Source: Diabrotica undecimpunctata
Taxonomy: Eukaryota > Arthropoda > Insecta > Coleoptera > Chrysomelidae
NCBI RefSeq assembly: GCF_040954645.1
Contig: NC_092813.1
Location: forward strand, 21,645,235 to 21,709,234
Direction of reading: 5' to 3'
Length of the DNA stretch: 64,000 nucleotides
Made by a program: the position numbers and the translations under genes. The notes under the pieces are model-generated. The model did no database searches and was not told the DNA's origin. It saw only the letters and a program-made list of their open reading frames with translations. This document shows, in pieces, positions 31,997-43,841 of the stretch. Position 1 is the first letter of the stretch. Every line of letters starts with the position of its first letter.

Positions 31997-33213
31997 AGGA
32001 CCTTCCCGCCCAGCCATATTTCTAGAAACATTATTTGTGTTGTGATAATTTAAATGCAATAATGAATTATGCAATTTATGACATTTTATACATTTTTGTA
32101 GCTTGCATTTCCATGTTGGATGTGAATTCCTTAAACAATTTAAACACAAATTTAATCTTTTAGCAGTTGAGATTCTATCATTTACATTTATATCGGACGA
32201 TCTTTTTGACAAAACTAACATTTGATATTATATTTATCTTTCAATAAATACAAAACTTCGAGAACTTACATTGCGAACCTTTGCATTATTGTTTGTATAA
32301 CCAGAAGATATTTGAAGCATCTCCAACACTTCACATTTCTCTTTTAAAAATCTATTAAAATCGCCCATACTGGGTAAATCATTATCATGTTTAAAACATT
32401 CCCACTCCTTTCTGGTGGTAGCATCAAATTTAGAACACTTTATAAATATTATTATACTATCCCAACTTTTTGTATCTAAGCCTAAACTATTTAATGACCG
32501 TAAATGTTTAGTGATGTTATCAAAAAAATTTCTTAGTTCAATATAAGACTCGTTATTAATACTAGGATGATCAAAAATTGCTTTTAAGTGGTTGTGAATA
32601 AGCTTCTTATTCTCATAACTCTGTGTTAACATTTGCCAAGCTATTTTATAATTTGTTGACGAAACCTCTATAGATTTTATTATTTGCTGAGGATCCATTT
32701 CAAGAGAAGATCTCAAATAGTAAAATCTCTGTATATCTGTTAAAGATTCATTATTGTAAACCAATGCCAAAAAACAATCTTTATATTCGAGCCATGAGTT
32801 TTAATGACCATTAAAACTAGGCAGTTTTATAGGGGGTAACTTAACCAATGCCTAAAAACTATTATTATTAACCCCTTGATTTGATTCACTATAAACTGAT
32901 GCATTCTCAGTATTATTTTCTATTTTAAAATTATCGCAAAGTGTTTGCATATCACTAACAAGTTCAAAATATGAAGTCTCAAAAGTATTAATTTCATTCA
33001 TATTATCATTACTCTGCTCTATTTCATCAATTTTTTCTTAAATCTCATGAAACTCTTCATACAAGAGTGAAACCTTGCTTAACTTAAACTCTAGTTCTGG
33101 GATCAAATTTTTAGAGAAATAATTCTTATCAATATTATCAAAATAATTCTTGTAAGTTTTCCTTTAACTACTCCATTTTTGGATTTTAAACTCTTTAACT
33201 CTTGCTCAGCCAT
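31997..33213 (-). pseudogene. BEL/Pao Gag, decayed
   Basis: The start at 33213 gives MAEQELKSLKSKNGVVKGKL. After degraded sequence comes the open region 32234-32770 with YYLRSSLEMDPQQIIKSIEV, IAWQMLTQSYENKKLIHNHL and LGLDTKSWDSIIIFIKCSKF (DUF1759-like Gag). The zinc-knuckle part at 31997-32221 reads LNLCLNCLRNSHPTWKCKLQ with KCIKCHKLHNSLLH (CxxC...HxxxC and CxxCxxxHxxLLH). It then runs into the LINE. Gag builds the particle around the RNA. Multiple frameshifts. Confidence 0.8.
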
Positions 33214-33756
33214 TGTTGCACAAATGAAAAATACAATGAATCAAAGGCACTTACCTTATATGGTTTTATAACCTCAAATCAACAGTGACTTCCTTGGCAC
33301 TGAATGTCGTAGCCTTGTGTAACCTTTTCAAATTGACATCGGCTTACTGAATGTCGTAACCTTATATAAACCCTTTCAAACTAATTATTGTACACCCTAT
33401 CGGCATAGACTTAAAACGGATGAACGGTTGCCTACTCCGACTAACAAATTATGAACATTAAGCCCAAAATTACGTCACGAGAGTACAGTAATTTTAATCG
33501 TAACATTGTTAATCGGCGTTTTTGTCTTTGATGTATGGAAAATAGTAAAGATAGTTATGAAATAAAGATGTTTAGTGGATTATAATACCTAAAATATGGA
33601 AAACTTGATTGTTGATATGTAGGTAGTTTGGTACTTAAAATTAATCAGAATAAAGTCGTAGATTTACGTAAATCTAAGACTTCAATCTCCATTCTACACT
33701 GAAAATTTGTCGCGTATATTGAATTTCCATCAATACTGGATTAACTATTGAATGGA
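33214..33756. other. BEL leader or LTR remnant, unresolved
   Basis: Upstream of the BEL Gag start. Contains a short direct repeat (GAATGTCGTAGCCTTGTGTA at 33303 and GAATGTCGTAACCTTATATA at 33346). Without a second LTR its boundaries cannot be set. Confidence 0.4.
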
Positions 33757-35592
33757 TTACCGAATTACATAAATAGTTTTTTCATTTTTTTTAATATCTT
33801 TCCTTGATTGATCATTAATGTCTTCATCTTGTTTTCTTTTGGCACTGGTAACCTTGCTTTTGGAGCAGTTATTAAAATACTTGATTAGCATAAATATCCT
33901 TTGTCTGCAGTATGTTTTTACGAGACAAAGGGGTATATCCGAACAATGACTGGAAACATACTCTGCAGTTCGATGTATAATTTTATTACCCCGATTTAGG
34001 TTTTCACCATGAAAATTTTGGAAATATTTTTCCATTGTCGTTACTTGGTTTACCCATTCCGATGATGCATTTATGAGTCCACCAAATGATAAGTGTTGTA
34101 CCCAGGATGGTACAGAATAATTATGAACATTTATAGTTTGTTTCTCATAGGTATGCCTTCCTAAATGCTATGAAACCAGCAATATATATTAACCCATCTG
34201 TTTCGGTTTCTTTTGTTATATTAGCTATTTGTGACACGTCTGAACTACTGTTACTTTGACTTTGCAGATCCATGAACTCAGTATCTTCACTTGTGGGTAC
34301 TTAAAGTAGAACCATATTTATCTTGGCTAGTTGAAAAGGTTTTGCAACGATACATTCTTCTTTTTCTTGATTACCATAATGAGAAACGTTGGTAGTTCTA
34401 TGCGCCATACCTGGATTGTTTCCCAGTATTATCATTCGTACTCGGTAAAGGGTATTTAGAGGTGACGGATGGTCATGTAATCCACTCCATGTTCTCAACT
34501 AAAAATAAACAATAATTAAACATATGCTTAACATAGGTAACAAATTATTTCTTACCTGTGAGAAAAAGTTTTCCAGACAATCTTGGTTTAATTTGTGTGT
34601 TTATTAATAAGAAATTTTGTATTTCTCTTTCAAATCAGTAAATAATGACTGAATAGATTTGGAGGATATTATAATGCCTCTTTGGAAAATTTGTATGGAT
34701 TTTTTTCCAATGCACACCATTCTAGTAACAGTATCAATTACTAGAGCCAATAACCTATTTTGTTCTTCCAAAAGGTCGTTTACATGTAGTTGTAGCAGAT
34801 GTAAAGAAATTTATTAAATCAAACCAATTATTAATAAGGTCTATAAACTCCCCAAGTTTTTGTGCTGTGATTTTTTTTATCTCTGGCTGTATTTTGGAAA
34901 TAATGTTTTAAGGCTGTTGCAGTTGTGTGAGATAGTAATTCTGCAGCAAGTGCAACGTTTTGTCTCCGCATTTTTTTACCTTTAAATGATCTAAAGTCAG
35001 CTTATATATGGAACTTATTTCTGTTGTTGCAGTATTTTCAATGAACTTCCATCTTCAAGTTCAAATCCTGTGTCGACTAACCAGTTTCTTGTTAATTTTA
35101 GGAGATGGAGAGCATCATGAAACATGTAGATATTTGCTTTTGTGACTGGATGTATAAAATGTGTGATGTCAACTGAAATATTTAATTTTTTCCAAAGTCC
35201 TTGATTGCCTCCCCGCAATCAGACACGCATGCAACTACATTATATTTTACATTGTGCAACTCAGTTATTATGGTAGACAAAATATTTTCAGTCATACTTG
35301 AATCAAAACCAATGTAGACTGGTTGCTTCCATTCATCAAAAAGTTCTCTTGCCATCACTGCTTGCATGTACCTATGAGGGTCAATCACTTCATCCTCTTT
35401 TTGGTCATATTCATACCGTGCACAGACTTTCATTTCATCATATGACAAGACGGTTACTCTTTGTAGTTCAGTTTTTTGATTTTCCAGCAATATACATCAC
35501 CTGAAGTACATCTTATAGAAGACCATATCTAAGATTAATGTGTGCAGCCCATTTTTGTAAAGTTGCTATTCCAGGTAATGGGTACTTAAGGG
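33757..35592 (-). pseudogene. P-element-type (THAP9-like) transposase, decayed
   Basis: From the 5' side on the minus strand: LKYPLPGIATLQKWAAHINL; VTVLSYDEMKVCARYEYDQK (catalytic Asp region); QAVMARELFDEWKQPVYIGF; YNVVACVSDCGEAI; LWKKLNISVDITHFIHPVTK; IYMFHDALHLLKLTRNWLVD (second catalytic region); QNVALAAELLSHTTATALKH. Then come LRTWSGLHDHPSPLNTLYRV and MIILGNNPG, and a C-terminal part from MEKYFQNFHGENLNRGNKII to the stop at 33757. This order matches P-element transposases, which act with GTP. The THAP DNA-binding domain is missing. A LINE tail sits exactly at its 5' edge. Confidence 0.85.
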
Positions 35593-36121
35593 TCTTCTTC
35601 TTCTTAGCCTTCTGTCGTCCATGTTTGGACATAGGCCTCTCCCAACTCCTTCCATCGGTCTCTATCCTGAGCAACATATTTCCAATTTGTTCTGGCTATT
35701 CTTTTAATGTCATCAACCCATCTCATCTGCGATCTTCCTCTTGGTCGTTTACTTTCGTAAGGTCTCCAATGTTCTATTGTAGTATTCCAACGTTAGTCTT
35801 TTTTTCTAGCAGTGTGGCCCGCAAAGCTCCATTTAAGTTTGGCAATTTTTGTTGCTATGTCCTCAACTTTTGTTTTGGATCTTACCCAGTGGTTTCCCTT
35901 TTTATCTGACAGTCGTATACCTAACATTGCTCTTTCCATTGTTCTTTCTGTTGTGGCTAGTTTATTTATGTTTACCTTGGTTAGGGTCCAGGTTTGACAT
36001 CCATATGTCATGATAGGAATGATGCATTGGTTGAACACTTTGCTCCTCAAGTATTGGGGTATTTTGCGGTTCTTAAGTATCCAACTAAGTTTTCCAAATT
36101 CTGCCCATACTAGTCTTGCTC
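35593..36121 (-). pseudogene. 5'-truncated LINE 3' end inserted beside the P fragment
   Basis: The minus strand reads ARLVWAEFGKLSWILKNRKI, RSKVFNQCIIPIMTYGCQTW and TERTMERAMLGIRLSDKKGN. Next is LKWSFAGHTARKKD and, after a stop, RPRGRSQMRWVDDIKRIART then NWKYVAQDRDRWKELGEAYV. This is the C-terminal thumb region of an insect LINE RT, ending in (AAG)-rich sequence at 35593-35610. The P-element frame resumes immediately beyond. Confidence 0.8.
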
Positions 36122-36930
36122 TTCACGTGCAAAAGCACGTGATGTCTGATGGTAGTTATGTGGTAGTGATCCATATTCATTGCTATCACACACGAGCCTT
36201 AATTTTTTTAAATGGGCCAAAATGAGTTAGAATTGTATCAGATACTAAATGTCCCTTTGCAGCCTCGAATACCTCATTGCATTCCTTTATCCACATAAAT
36301 TTTGTATCCTTTTTGGTTAATTCATAAATGTAAAGATTTTAAAATTTGTGACAAATTTGGATTAAACCTCGAATAATAATTTGTCATTCCTGCAAAAGCT
36401 CTTACCTCTCTAATATTTTTAGGTGCTGGAATCTTTACTGTTACTTTCACTTTCTCTTTACTCTTTTTTAACTCTTCCGATGATATGATATGCTCTAAAT
36501 ATTTGATACTACTTAAAAAAATCTACATTTACTACTATTTAATCTAAAACCTGCTTTATCCAATCTTCTTAAAACTTTGTATAAATTTGCAACATGTTCA
36601 ACATCATCTCTCCCTGTTACCACTACATCATTTAAACAATTCACTGTCCCTGTACAATCTTGCAACACCTTCTCTACTGTCCACTGGAAAATTTCACAAG
36701 CTGGCTTGGTACCATAGGGTAAACGGATAACTTTAAATATACCATACGGTGTGCTCCAAGCAAGAAGTTTTGCTGTCTCTGGTTCCGCATGTAATTGATT
36801 GTACGCATTTAACAAATCTAGCTTTCTGAAACTGTTTCCCTTCTTGCAACGCTGCAAATTGCGTTAGGCACTTGCTCTATCACTTTACTTTCTTTTAATT
36901 TCTCAATTTTCTTTAACTACTTCTCTCCTA
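36122..36930 (-). pseudogene. Ty3/Gypsy reverse transcriptase and RNase H start
   Basis: The minus strand gives IEKLKESKVIEQVPNA (RT entry) near 36870-36920. Segment 36513-36857 carries RKLDLLNAYNQLHAEPETAK, IRLPYGTKPACEIFQWTVEK and NCLNDVVVTGRDDVEHVANL; the catalytic YxDD is changed to CLND, removing an Asp. The tether region near 36400 has a YYSRFNPNL-like stretch. RNase H begins as TILTHFGPFKKIKARV near 36215. LTRs, Gag, integrase and envelope are not seen. Confidence 0.8.
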
Positions 36931-38851
36931 AATCCAAGATACTCCAATGTCTCCTAGGTGATTGTGATTGTATAAAGGTTTTCTTTCATTCTCACACAGA
37001 AAGATTTGAGGAGGACAAACACACAGATAAACAATCAACTCTTCTTTATGATTTACAAATATCACTGACATTATTATGTCACTTGTTTTAGCAACTTCTA
37101 TTATGATTACTTTTATTTATCTATCAGCAATTACACTATTTACAATCTATTCCTAATGGTACTTTGCAATACATAAAACAATTCATATTCTTCACCTAGT
37201 TATTTCACCCTTTGTTCGTTTCACCTCATCTCTTAAAGGCAAGCAATTTGTGCTCTCCTTCTTTTAAGCGAATCTACCATGTCCATACTCTTACCTGCAA
37301 GACTGTTATGATTTCGAGACCCATCCTGATTTTTCTTACCTGTAATGGTATTTCCCTGAAATAGGCTCCATCGAAACTCCGAACGAAGGATCTGTTTGCT
37401 TGACTCAGGAGATACCATCATTTCAGTATATTTTTGATTATATTGAAGAAGACCTTTAATATAATGGTCTGTTGTAAAGATTTTCGTAAATATGATACTT
37501 ACACGAATGCGTTACAGGCTAGGATCCCTACACCTTGTACCTATTACATAGACTAAACACTTAAAAACTAGAAATACCACAAAGAACCAAAATATTACTT
37601 AATATTAAATTAACTGCACTAATAAAATGTAATGTGTGAAGAAGAAGAAAGCGACCAAGAATGTATTGGAAAGGCAACCGACAACTGACGAAAAAATTAA
37701 GTAAGGAAAGACTACCTATACACTGTAACGATGATATGAAAACTCATGAAACTAAGAAACTCAGAACATTAGAGAATGGTTACTTTTGAGAAAGCAATCT
37801 CTCATTATCCAACTAACTTAAAAATATTTTTGTTATAAGTAAGCCATATATAATATATGTAAATATATTATGAAGTAAATCGTATCGGTTTGAAATATGG
37901 AGACATAATTTTGGATCAAATTATACACGAGTTATTTATTTGGTGGAATTAACCCTGTTCAACATCAAGGTTTTGAGTTCTCAAAATTCATAACGTAAAT
38001 AAAACATTTTCAGAATAAACAATATCCACGTATTCATTGTACCATGATATCCACGATATAACTAACTAAATAAAATTAGTCGAAAATATACGGATAAAGT
38101 GGACTGTTGTGATATAATATTCTTAAAAAACGTAGAGGTTTTTATATAATTAAATCAAGAAAATAAAAAAGAATAGTAGTTCTGAAGTGAGGAAAAGTGT
38201 CATGATAATTTAAACCTGTGTATTATTTGTATTCTATGTCTAACGTCAAAATATCCACGTATCCAATAAAAAAAAAAAAAAAATTAAAACGTCATGTGAC
38301 CAATCTAGAAAACGACATAATACGATTACGATGTTAAAGTTATAATTCCAACAAAGTCACTCCAAACTCCAATCGACGGGAGCCGAGGAATGGAAGAAAA
38401 TATTGTTACCGAATTCTAAATGCTTTGCTGAGGGTATTTGTAGTAATAGTCATCTGAATTTTGGGTCAAATGAAGGCAAAAGTTTCATGAAAAGAATATA
38501 TCACCTAAAGTATCAATTGTTAGGAAGTTTTTACCAGCAAGTATTACCGGCGTTCAGTAAACGACGCTACTGGTCCTGCTATGAAAATGCTGATGTTTTT
38601 TGTGAAAGTAGAAGCTTTACCATGTTTATTTCAAGGTAGGAGTTTGTGCTTGTGGTACATAAAAGAACACACGGAGTATTAAGTAACAGGTAAGTGAAAT
38701 ATTTTCTATAGCTTATTTTTAACAGTAATTAATACATATATAACTTTGTTCCTGCTATTATATGCCACCGTCTTGGAACGTAACACTTTTATTAAGCATC
38801 ATTTTCTTACTGCATTATTTTCCTACTGCAATCATAATCATGTACCTATTA
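36931..38851. other. No recognisable gene
   Basis: Short frames (37233-37421 minus; 38403-38639 plus) match no family I know. An A-tract lies at 38270-38285. This is the left flank of the Harbinger transposon. Confidence 0.45.
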
Positions 38852-38892
38852 AGCGGCCCCTAGGCAGTCAATAATAGCGTCAATATTATCGT
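38852..38892 (+). repeat. Harbinger left terminal inverted repeat
   Basis: Starts AGCGGCCCCTAGGCAGTCAA; pairs with the complement of 55392-55432 (AGCGGCCCCTAGATGGTTAA). Confidence 0.8.
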
Positions 38893-39050
38893 ACCATATA
38901 TTGCATAATAATTTAGTAGGCCAACACAAACGAATCAATATTATTGTACAATAAATTAGTTCCCGACTGAAACTTGTGATATTAACATGTGGAATTAAAA
39001 AACGGCGAGTTGAGTGGCTATCGCATTAGTTGTACATAGCTTCACAAGAG

Positions 39051-39404
39051 ATGAAAAGAAATACACGCAGGTGAATGAAAGAATGGTTCAAAAAAAGAAA
39101 TAAGTAAACTCATGAAAATTTATTAGGTAAATGATTTAAGAATTAGCGAACCTAGTGGTTTTGATGAACTTTCTTCTTTGATGAACTATTAAGAATCGTT
39201 ATACTTGAAATTCAAAAAAGGGATACTGTTATGCGAGATGCTATCTCACCAAGTTAGCGTTTATCAATACCATTACGTTATCTAGCTACTGGAAATACCT
39301 TTGACGATTTTAAATTCACAAGTGCTGGGTTACCACAATCCACAGGAATAATTGTAATGGAAACTTGCCAAGCTATAATAAACTACCTGAAGGATTACAT
39401 AAGG
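39051..39404 (+). pseudogene. Harbinger transposase exon 1
   Basis: In shifted frames this encodes the N-terminal part of a HARBI1-like transposase: KRNTRR, a TGA in place of the usual Trp, MKEWFKKRNK, LRISEPSGFDELLSL, then EIQKRDTVMRDAISPS and RLSIPLRYLATGNTFDDFKF followed by METCQAIINYLKDYIR. The ...RLSxTLRYLATG...DLKF...METCxAI order is characteristic of insect Harbinger transposases. The exon ends ATAAGG before GTAAAT at 39405. Joining to TTG CCA ACA at 47264 keeps the frame (D-Y-I-R then L-P-T-T-E-A-E). Two stops and two frameshifts inactivate it. Confidence 0.8.
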
Positions 39405-39552
39405 GTAAATAAGATTATTTCTTTCTTTCTTTCTCCCCTTCCTTTTACCCTATCAGGGTGTCGGATTTGGGCTAGCTATTTTAATTTTCATTTACCCACC
39501 TCTTCCATTCTTTTCTGTTTCCTGCCATTATTTTCAATTCCTCGAATGATTT

Positions 39553-42430
39553 TTATTTAAGTTTTCCCGCCTCTACTACTTGCTGTATCCATTTTTTTCT
39601 TGGTCTGCCTCTTTTTCTTTTTCCGATGTTTTTTGCTTCATAAATTTTTCTTGTTATTCTATTGGATTGCATCCTCATCAGATGCCCATACCAGTTCATT
39701 TGTCTCTTTGCTATTTTGTTCATTATCGGTTTTTGGTTGGCCATTCTCCTAATAGTCTCGTTGCTTAATCTATCCCATTTTGTCTTTCCCTTAGATGTCT
39801 CATCTCCATTGCGTTTATCCTGCTCTTATGTTTTTCCAGAATTGTCCAGTTTTCACTTGCATAGAGCACAGTCGGTATCACTATTGTGTTATATATTTTT
39901 ATTCTTGTTTCTCGTGCAAGTTCTCTTTTTCCCATTATTGGGGCTAACGCATAATATAACTTGTTTGATTTCTTTGCTCTATTTGTTATTTCCCAGTCTA
40001 TTTTTCCGTCATTAGTTATTATACTTCCCAGGTATTCGTAAGTTGTTACTATTTCCAATTCTGAGTTTTTAGATTTTATCTTTATTTGATTATCTTCCTT
40101 ATCTCCTTTGCCGCTGATTATCATTATCTTACTTTTTTCCTCGTTTATCTCCATTTTAAGTTCTTGTATTTGTTCTACCCATATATCCATTAGTTTCTGC
40201 ATTTTATTCTCGGAATCTACTATTAGTAGGTACTATGTCGTCTGCATACATTAAGGACTCTATTGTTACCGGTTGTAATCTGCGGTAACCTATTATTGTC
40301 TGTAGTTGATTAGTTCTGACTCTAGTGTTTCTTATCAATTCGTTCATTACTATTATGAATAGCAAAGGCAAAAGCAAAGACTATCTCCTTGTTTAATACC
40401 TCTCTTCCAATTAAATGCTTCCGATCTTTCCCCTGTTATTTGTACCCTTCCTTTTACCTCTTTGTAAGTACTTTCTATAATTTTTATCAATGCTTCTTTC
40501 TATTAGGTTTCTAATGATATATATGTTGTCATTTGTCTGTCTTCCCGGTCTAAATGCCGTTTGTTCTTCTCCAATACCATTTCTACTTCTTGTCTCAGTC
40601 TCTTCTCTATTATTTTCGTATATATTTTAAAGCATACCGATGACAGACATATTGCTCTACAGTTGTCGCAGTTTACATATTCTCCTTTTTTGTATATTGG
40701 CACGAAGATATTGTTCTGCCAGTCTTTAGAGATCGTTTGTTTTTCCCACGCCTCTTTATGTATTTTCCATAGCCAGTTTATTCCTTCTTCTCCCATGTAT
40801 TTTACCATTTCCGCTTAAATTTCATAATCTCCACCTGCCTTGTCTGTTTTTATATTTGATAATCCTTCTATTACTTCTTCTCTACTTATTTGCTCTGGCT
40901 CTGTGTTTTCTTTGCCTTCATTGATTATATTGTCTTCCTTTATCACTTCGGTATCAAATTTTTTCTCATAATATTCTTTCCATACCCTCGCTATTTGTTC
41001 TGTGCTTATTTGTATGTGGTTTGAAGTATCTCTTACTGCGTTTATTTCCTTTCGTTTTCCCTGCCTTATGTTGTCGTCCAAAAGTTTATATTATTTGTTA
41101 TATATTCTTCCTGAAGTTCTTCTCCAAATTCTTTCCATGTTTTTGCTTTTGCTTGTGTGACTGTCTTTTTTGCCAATCGTCTCTGCCTATAGTATTTTTC
41201 TTTATCTTCTTCTAATCCCGTTTCGATGAATTTTTTCCATGCTATTTTCTTCTTTTTTATTTCTGTCTTCACTTCTTTATTCCACCATCTTGTCCTTTTC
41301 AACTGTTTATTATAGTTTTTGATTCCACACACTTCAGTTGCTGTTGTCTTTAATACTTCACTGTATGTACTCCACCTTTCTTCCATTGTCCATGTTTCTT
41401 TTTGGTACTCTATTTGTCTCAATCTTTTGTTAGTTTCCTCCGTGTAAAATTCTCGCACACTTTTTATCTTTAGTTTGTTTACATTTACTTTCTTATACTC
41501 TTTTCTTTCCACTTCCTCCATTTTTTCATCCTCTAGTTTTGCAGTGACCATCCTGTGTTATGAAGACAGTTCGGGTTCCTTTTCCGTTAAGATGTTTTTT
41601 ATTTTGTTTTAGGTTTCTCGTATAGACTATATAGTCGATTAAGCTTTTCGCATTTCTCTCTTCAGCCACAAATGTATATTTGTCGTTAATGGTTTGTTCA
41701 CTGAATGTGTTTCCTATTATCAGGTCATTGGTTTGGCAGAATTCCAGAATTGGAATTTTAGTTCCATTTCTATTTAATGTTTCTTCCCCATATTGTCCAA
41801 TGCATCCTAATCCCCTGTTAATATCCTTACCTACTCTTGAATTCCAATCGCCTAAGATTATTATTTTTTCTCTTGTCTCTCTTAATTTGTTCAATGCGTT
41901 TTGGAGTTCGTTGTAGAATTATATCATTATCTCTTCTTCATTACCTTCTGTTGGTCCGTATATTTGTATTATTCCTATCTTGTCTTTTAGTTCTATTTGG
42001 GCTGTGATTATTCTAGATAATACTGCTTCGTGGTTTGTTATTCTTGATTCTATTCTTTTATTCACTATTATACCGACTCCTTCTTTTGCTCTGTGACCCT
42101 GTGGTACTCCGGAATAATATAGACTATATTTCTCATTGATATTGATGTGTCCTTTCCCTATCTTTTTTGTCTCGCTTATTCCCATTATTTGTACCTTCAT
42201 TTTTTCCATTTCTTCCGTAGCTTCTATTTCCTTGCCGGTCAGAGATGTCACATTCCATGTCGCTATTCCTATATGATTTGTCTTGTTAAGATGTATTTCC
42301 TTATCACTGTATTCTTCTTCTCCATTATTGGTGTTAACGTTGATTTCATGCTCCCTGGTTTTTGTATTAACATTATATCCGTTATTTATTTTATTACCGT
42401 TTTTATTTTTAATGCTAATATTTAATTTTT
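39553..42430 (-). pseudogene. LINE ORF2: endonuclease and reverse transcriptase
   Basis: Endonuclease: IATWNVTSLTGKEIEAT, VQIMGISETKKIGKG, YGPTEGNEEE, then after a frameshift near 41905 KIIILGDWNSRVGK (GDWN), IIGNTFSEQ and SLIDYIVYT. The linker at 41066-41551 is charged, with VREFYTEETNKRLRQIEYQK. RT: WKEYYEKKFDTEV, WQNNIFVPIYKKGEYVNCDN, CRAICLSSVCFKIYTKIIEK, NWKRGIKQGDSL (motif B), MYADDIVPTN (catalytic YADD retained, near 40230) and EINEEKSKIMIISG. The C-terminal part is ASENWTILEK, MNKIAKRQMNWYGHLMRMQS and KRGRPRKKWIQQVVEAGKLK to the stop at 39553. About five frameshifts or stops, otherwise well preserved. Confidence 0.85.
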
Positions 42431-42639
42431 CCCTACCTTAATTACTAATGCTATGCTCATTTTTGATATTCCCCCTAACTATAATATTATCACTACTGTT
42501 AGTATGCCTAATACCCATATTCCTATCACAAGTCATATTTCTATCACTCGCAACTCACAACACTCGCTAAGTGTTTTAAATGCAGTATTAATCCACAAAT
42601 TAGTTTTGTTACTAACCATTAGTACATCATATAACTTAT

Positions 42640-43750
42640 TTTAAAATTCAACAAAATTTTTTTTTTTTTTTGTTAATTCAATTACAATAAAAATAATTGT
42701 GTTTTAGAATAGCTGACTTCATAAAAAAAAGTAAAGGTGAAAAATTTTTCTAAATACACACCATTGTATTGTACCATGGACAATTTTTTCTCACTAAAGG
42801 AAGCTATTTTTCATTTAAAAACAACCTACGAGTACTAAATTTCAAGTAAATACGTTTATTGGTTTTAAATTTATTGTTGTTATTAACTAAAAGAATTTAA
42901 TTTTTTTTAATTTTAACACCCTGTATCTCGAAAAGTAAATAAGTTTGACCCCTCATTAACTATATCGTTTTATTCAATTTTTAGAGAAGTATCTACAGTC
43001 AAACGTTGTAAGTGTCATTTGGAAACACCCTGTATGTATGAAATATTAGATATTTAATAGAAAATATTAGATACTTACAATTTTGCCACAGACTGAACAG
43101 TAGATTTTTCCCATATCCATAGACAGCTCTTTATAAGGTTTAATCCAAGTTGAAGCACTGGTGGTTTTAGGCATTATAAAATCACAATCTTCCTTTTTGT
43201 TACGCACAACGAGTGTTTACGCTTTGAATATCAAAACAAAAATGATTTACAAACCTGAGCATCAAATTAGAAATGTTTAGGTACCTAATTCAATAAACTG
43301 GGAGATTTTGGAAAATCCCTAAATTAGGAACAAAACTATTAGCCGTTTACCTGCTGTTAAGTTACAATAAATTGTAGATAGATTTGTGGATTAGATCATA
43401 AAATGCAAATGAGCGAACCCTTAGCGATTATCCAATAAGTGAATGCCTCAGTGACCGAGACTTTCTAAGAATTGTTGAGAGCTACTTAAATTGATCTTCT
43501 TTGAAATTGTAAATGTTTTGTACCTGTAGAGATTACGTACTTAGATCATTTCTTAATTAAAATGACTACAAAATTTTATACAAGAATTGAAATAAATTGG
43601 TATGTTTAAAAATTTTCAAATACAGTATAAAAATCTGAACTTTTATGCACTTTATGAAAACTTTTATACAAATATGCCAAAATATGAAATATTTGCATAA
43701 AATATGCACAATACGCAAAATATGCAATATGCATATTTACCGAAGTCTAC
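42640..43750. mobile_element. About 1.1 kb insertion between LINE ORF1 and ORF2
   Basis: LINE sequence is continuous on both sides in order but interrupted here by an AT-rich block without ORFs. It has a T-run at 42657-42672 and the motif ACACCCTGTAT twice in the same orientation (42916 and 43024). A cluster of ATATGCA words lies at 43640-43735. The boundaries are approximate. The family is unknown. Confidence 0.45.
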
Positions 43751-43841
43751 TTATCATTTACATTTCTAATCCTATTCCTATTACTACTTAAAACTAAACA
43801 TTTATAATCATTGTCCAGTTTATTTTGTAATTCTTCTTTCT

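Noticed and set aside
37233..37421. 62-codon minus frame next to the Gypsy fragment
   Set aside because: Does not resemble Gypsy Gag, protease or any domain I know.
38403..38639. 78-codon frame left of the Harbinger end
   Set aside because: No family match, no splice or promoter context; likely chance.
39580..42425. Plus-strand frames including one of 117 codons
   Set aside because: Antisense shadows of LINE ORF2; sequence is Phe/Leu/Ser-rich as expected from a Lys/Glu-rich opposite strand.
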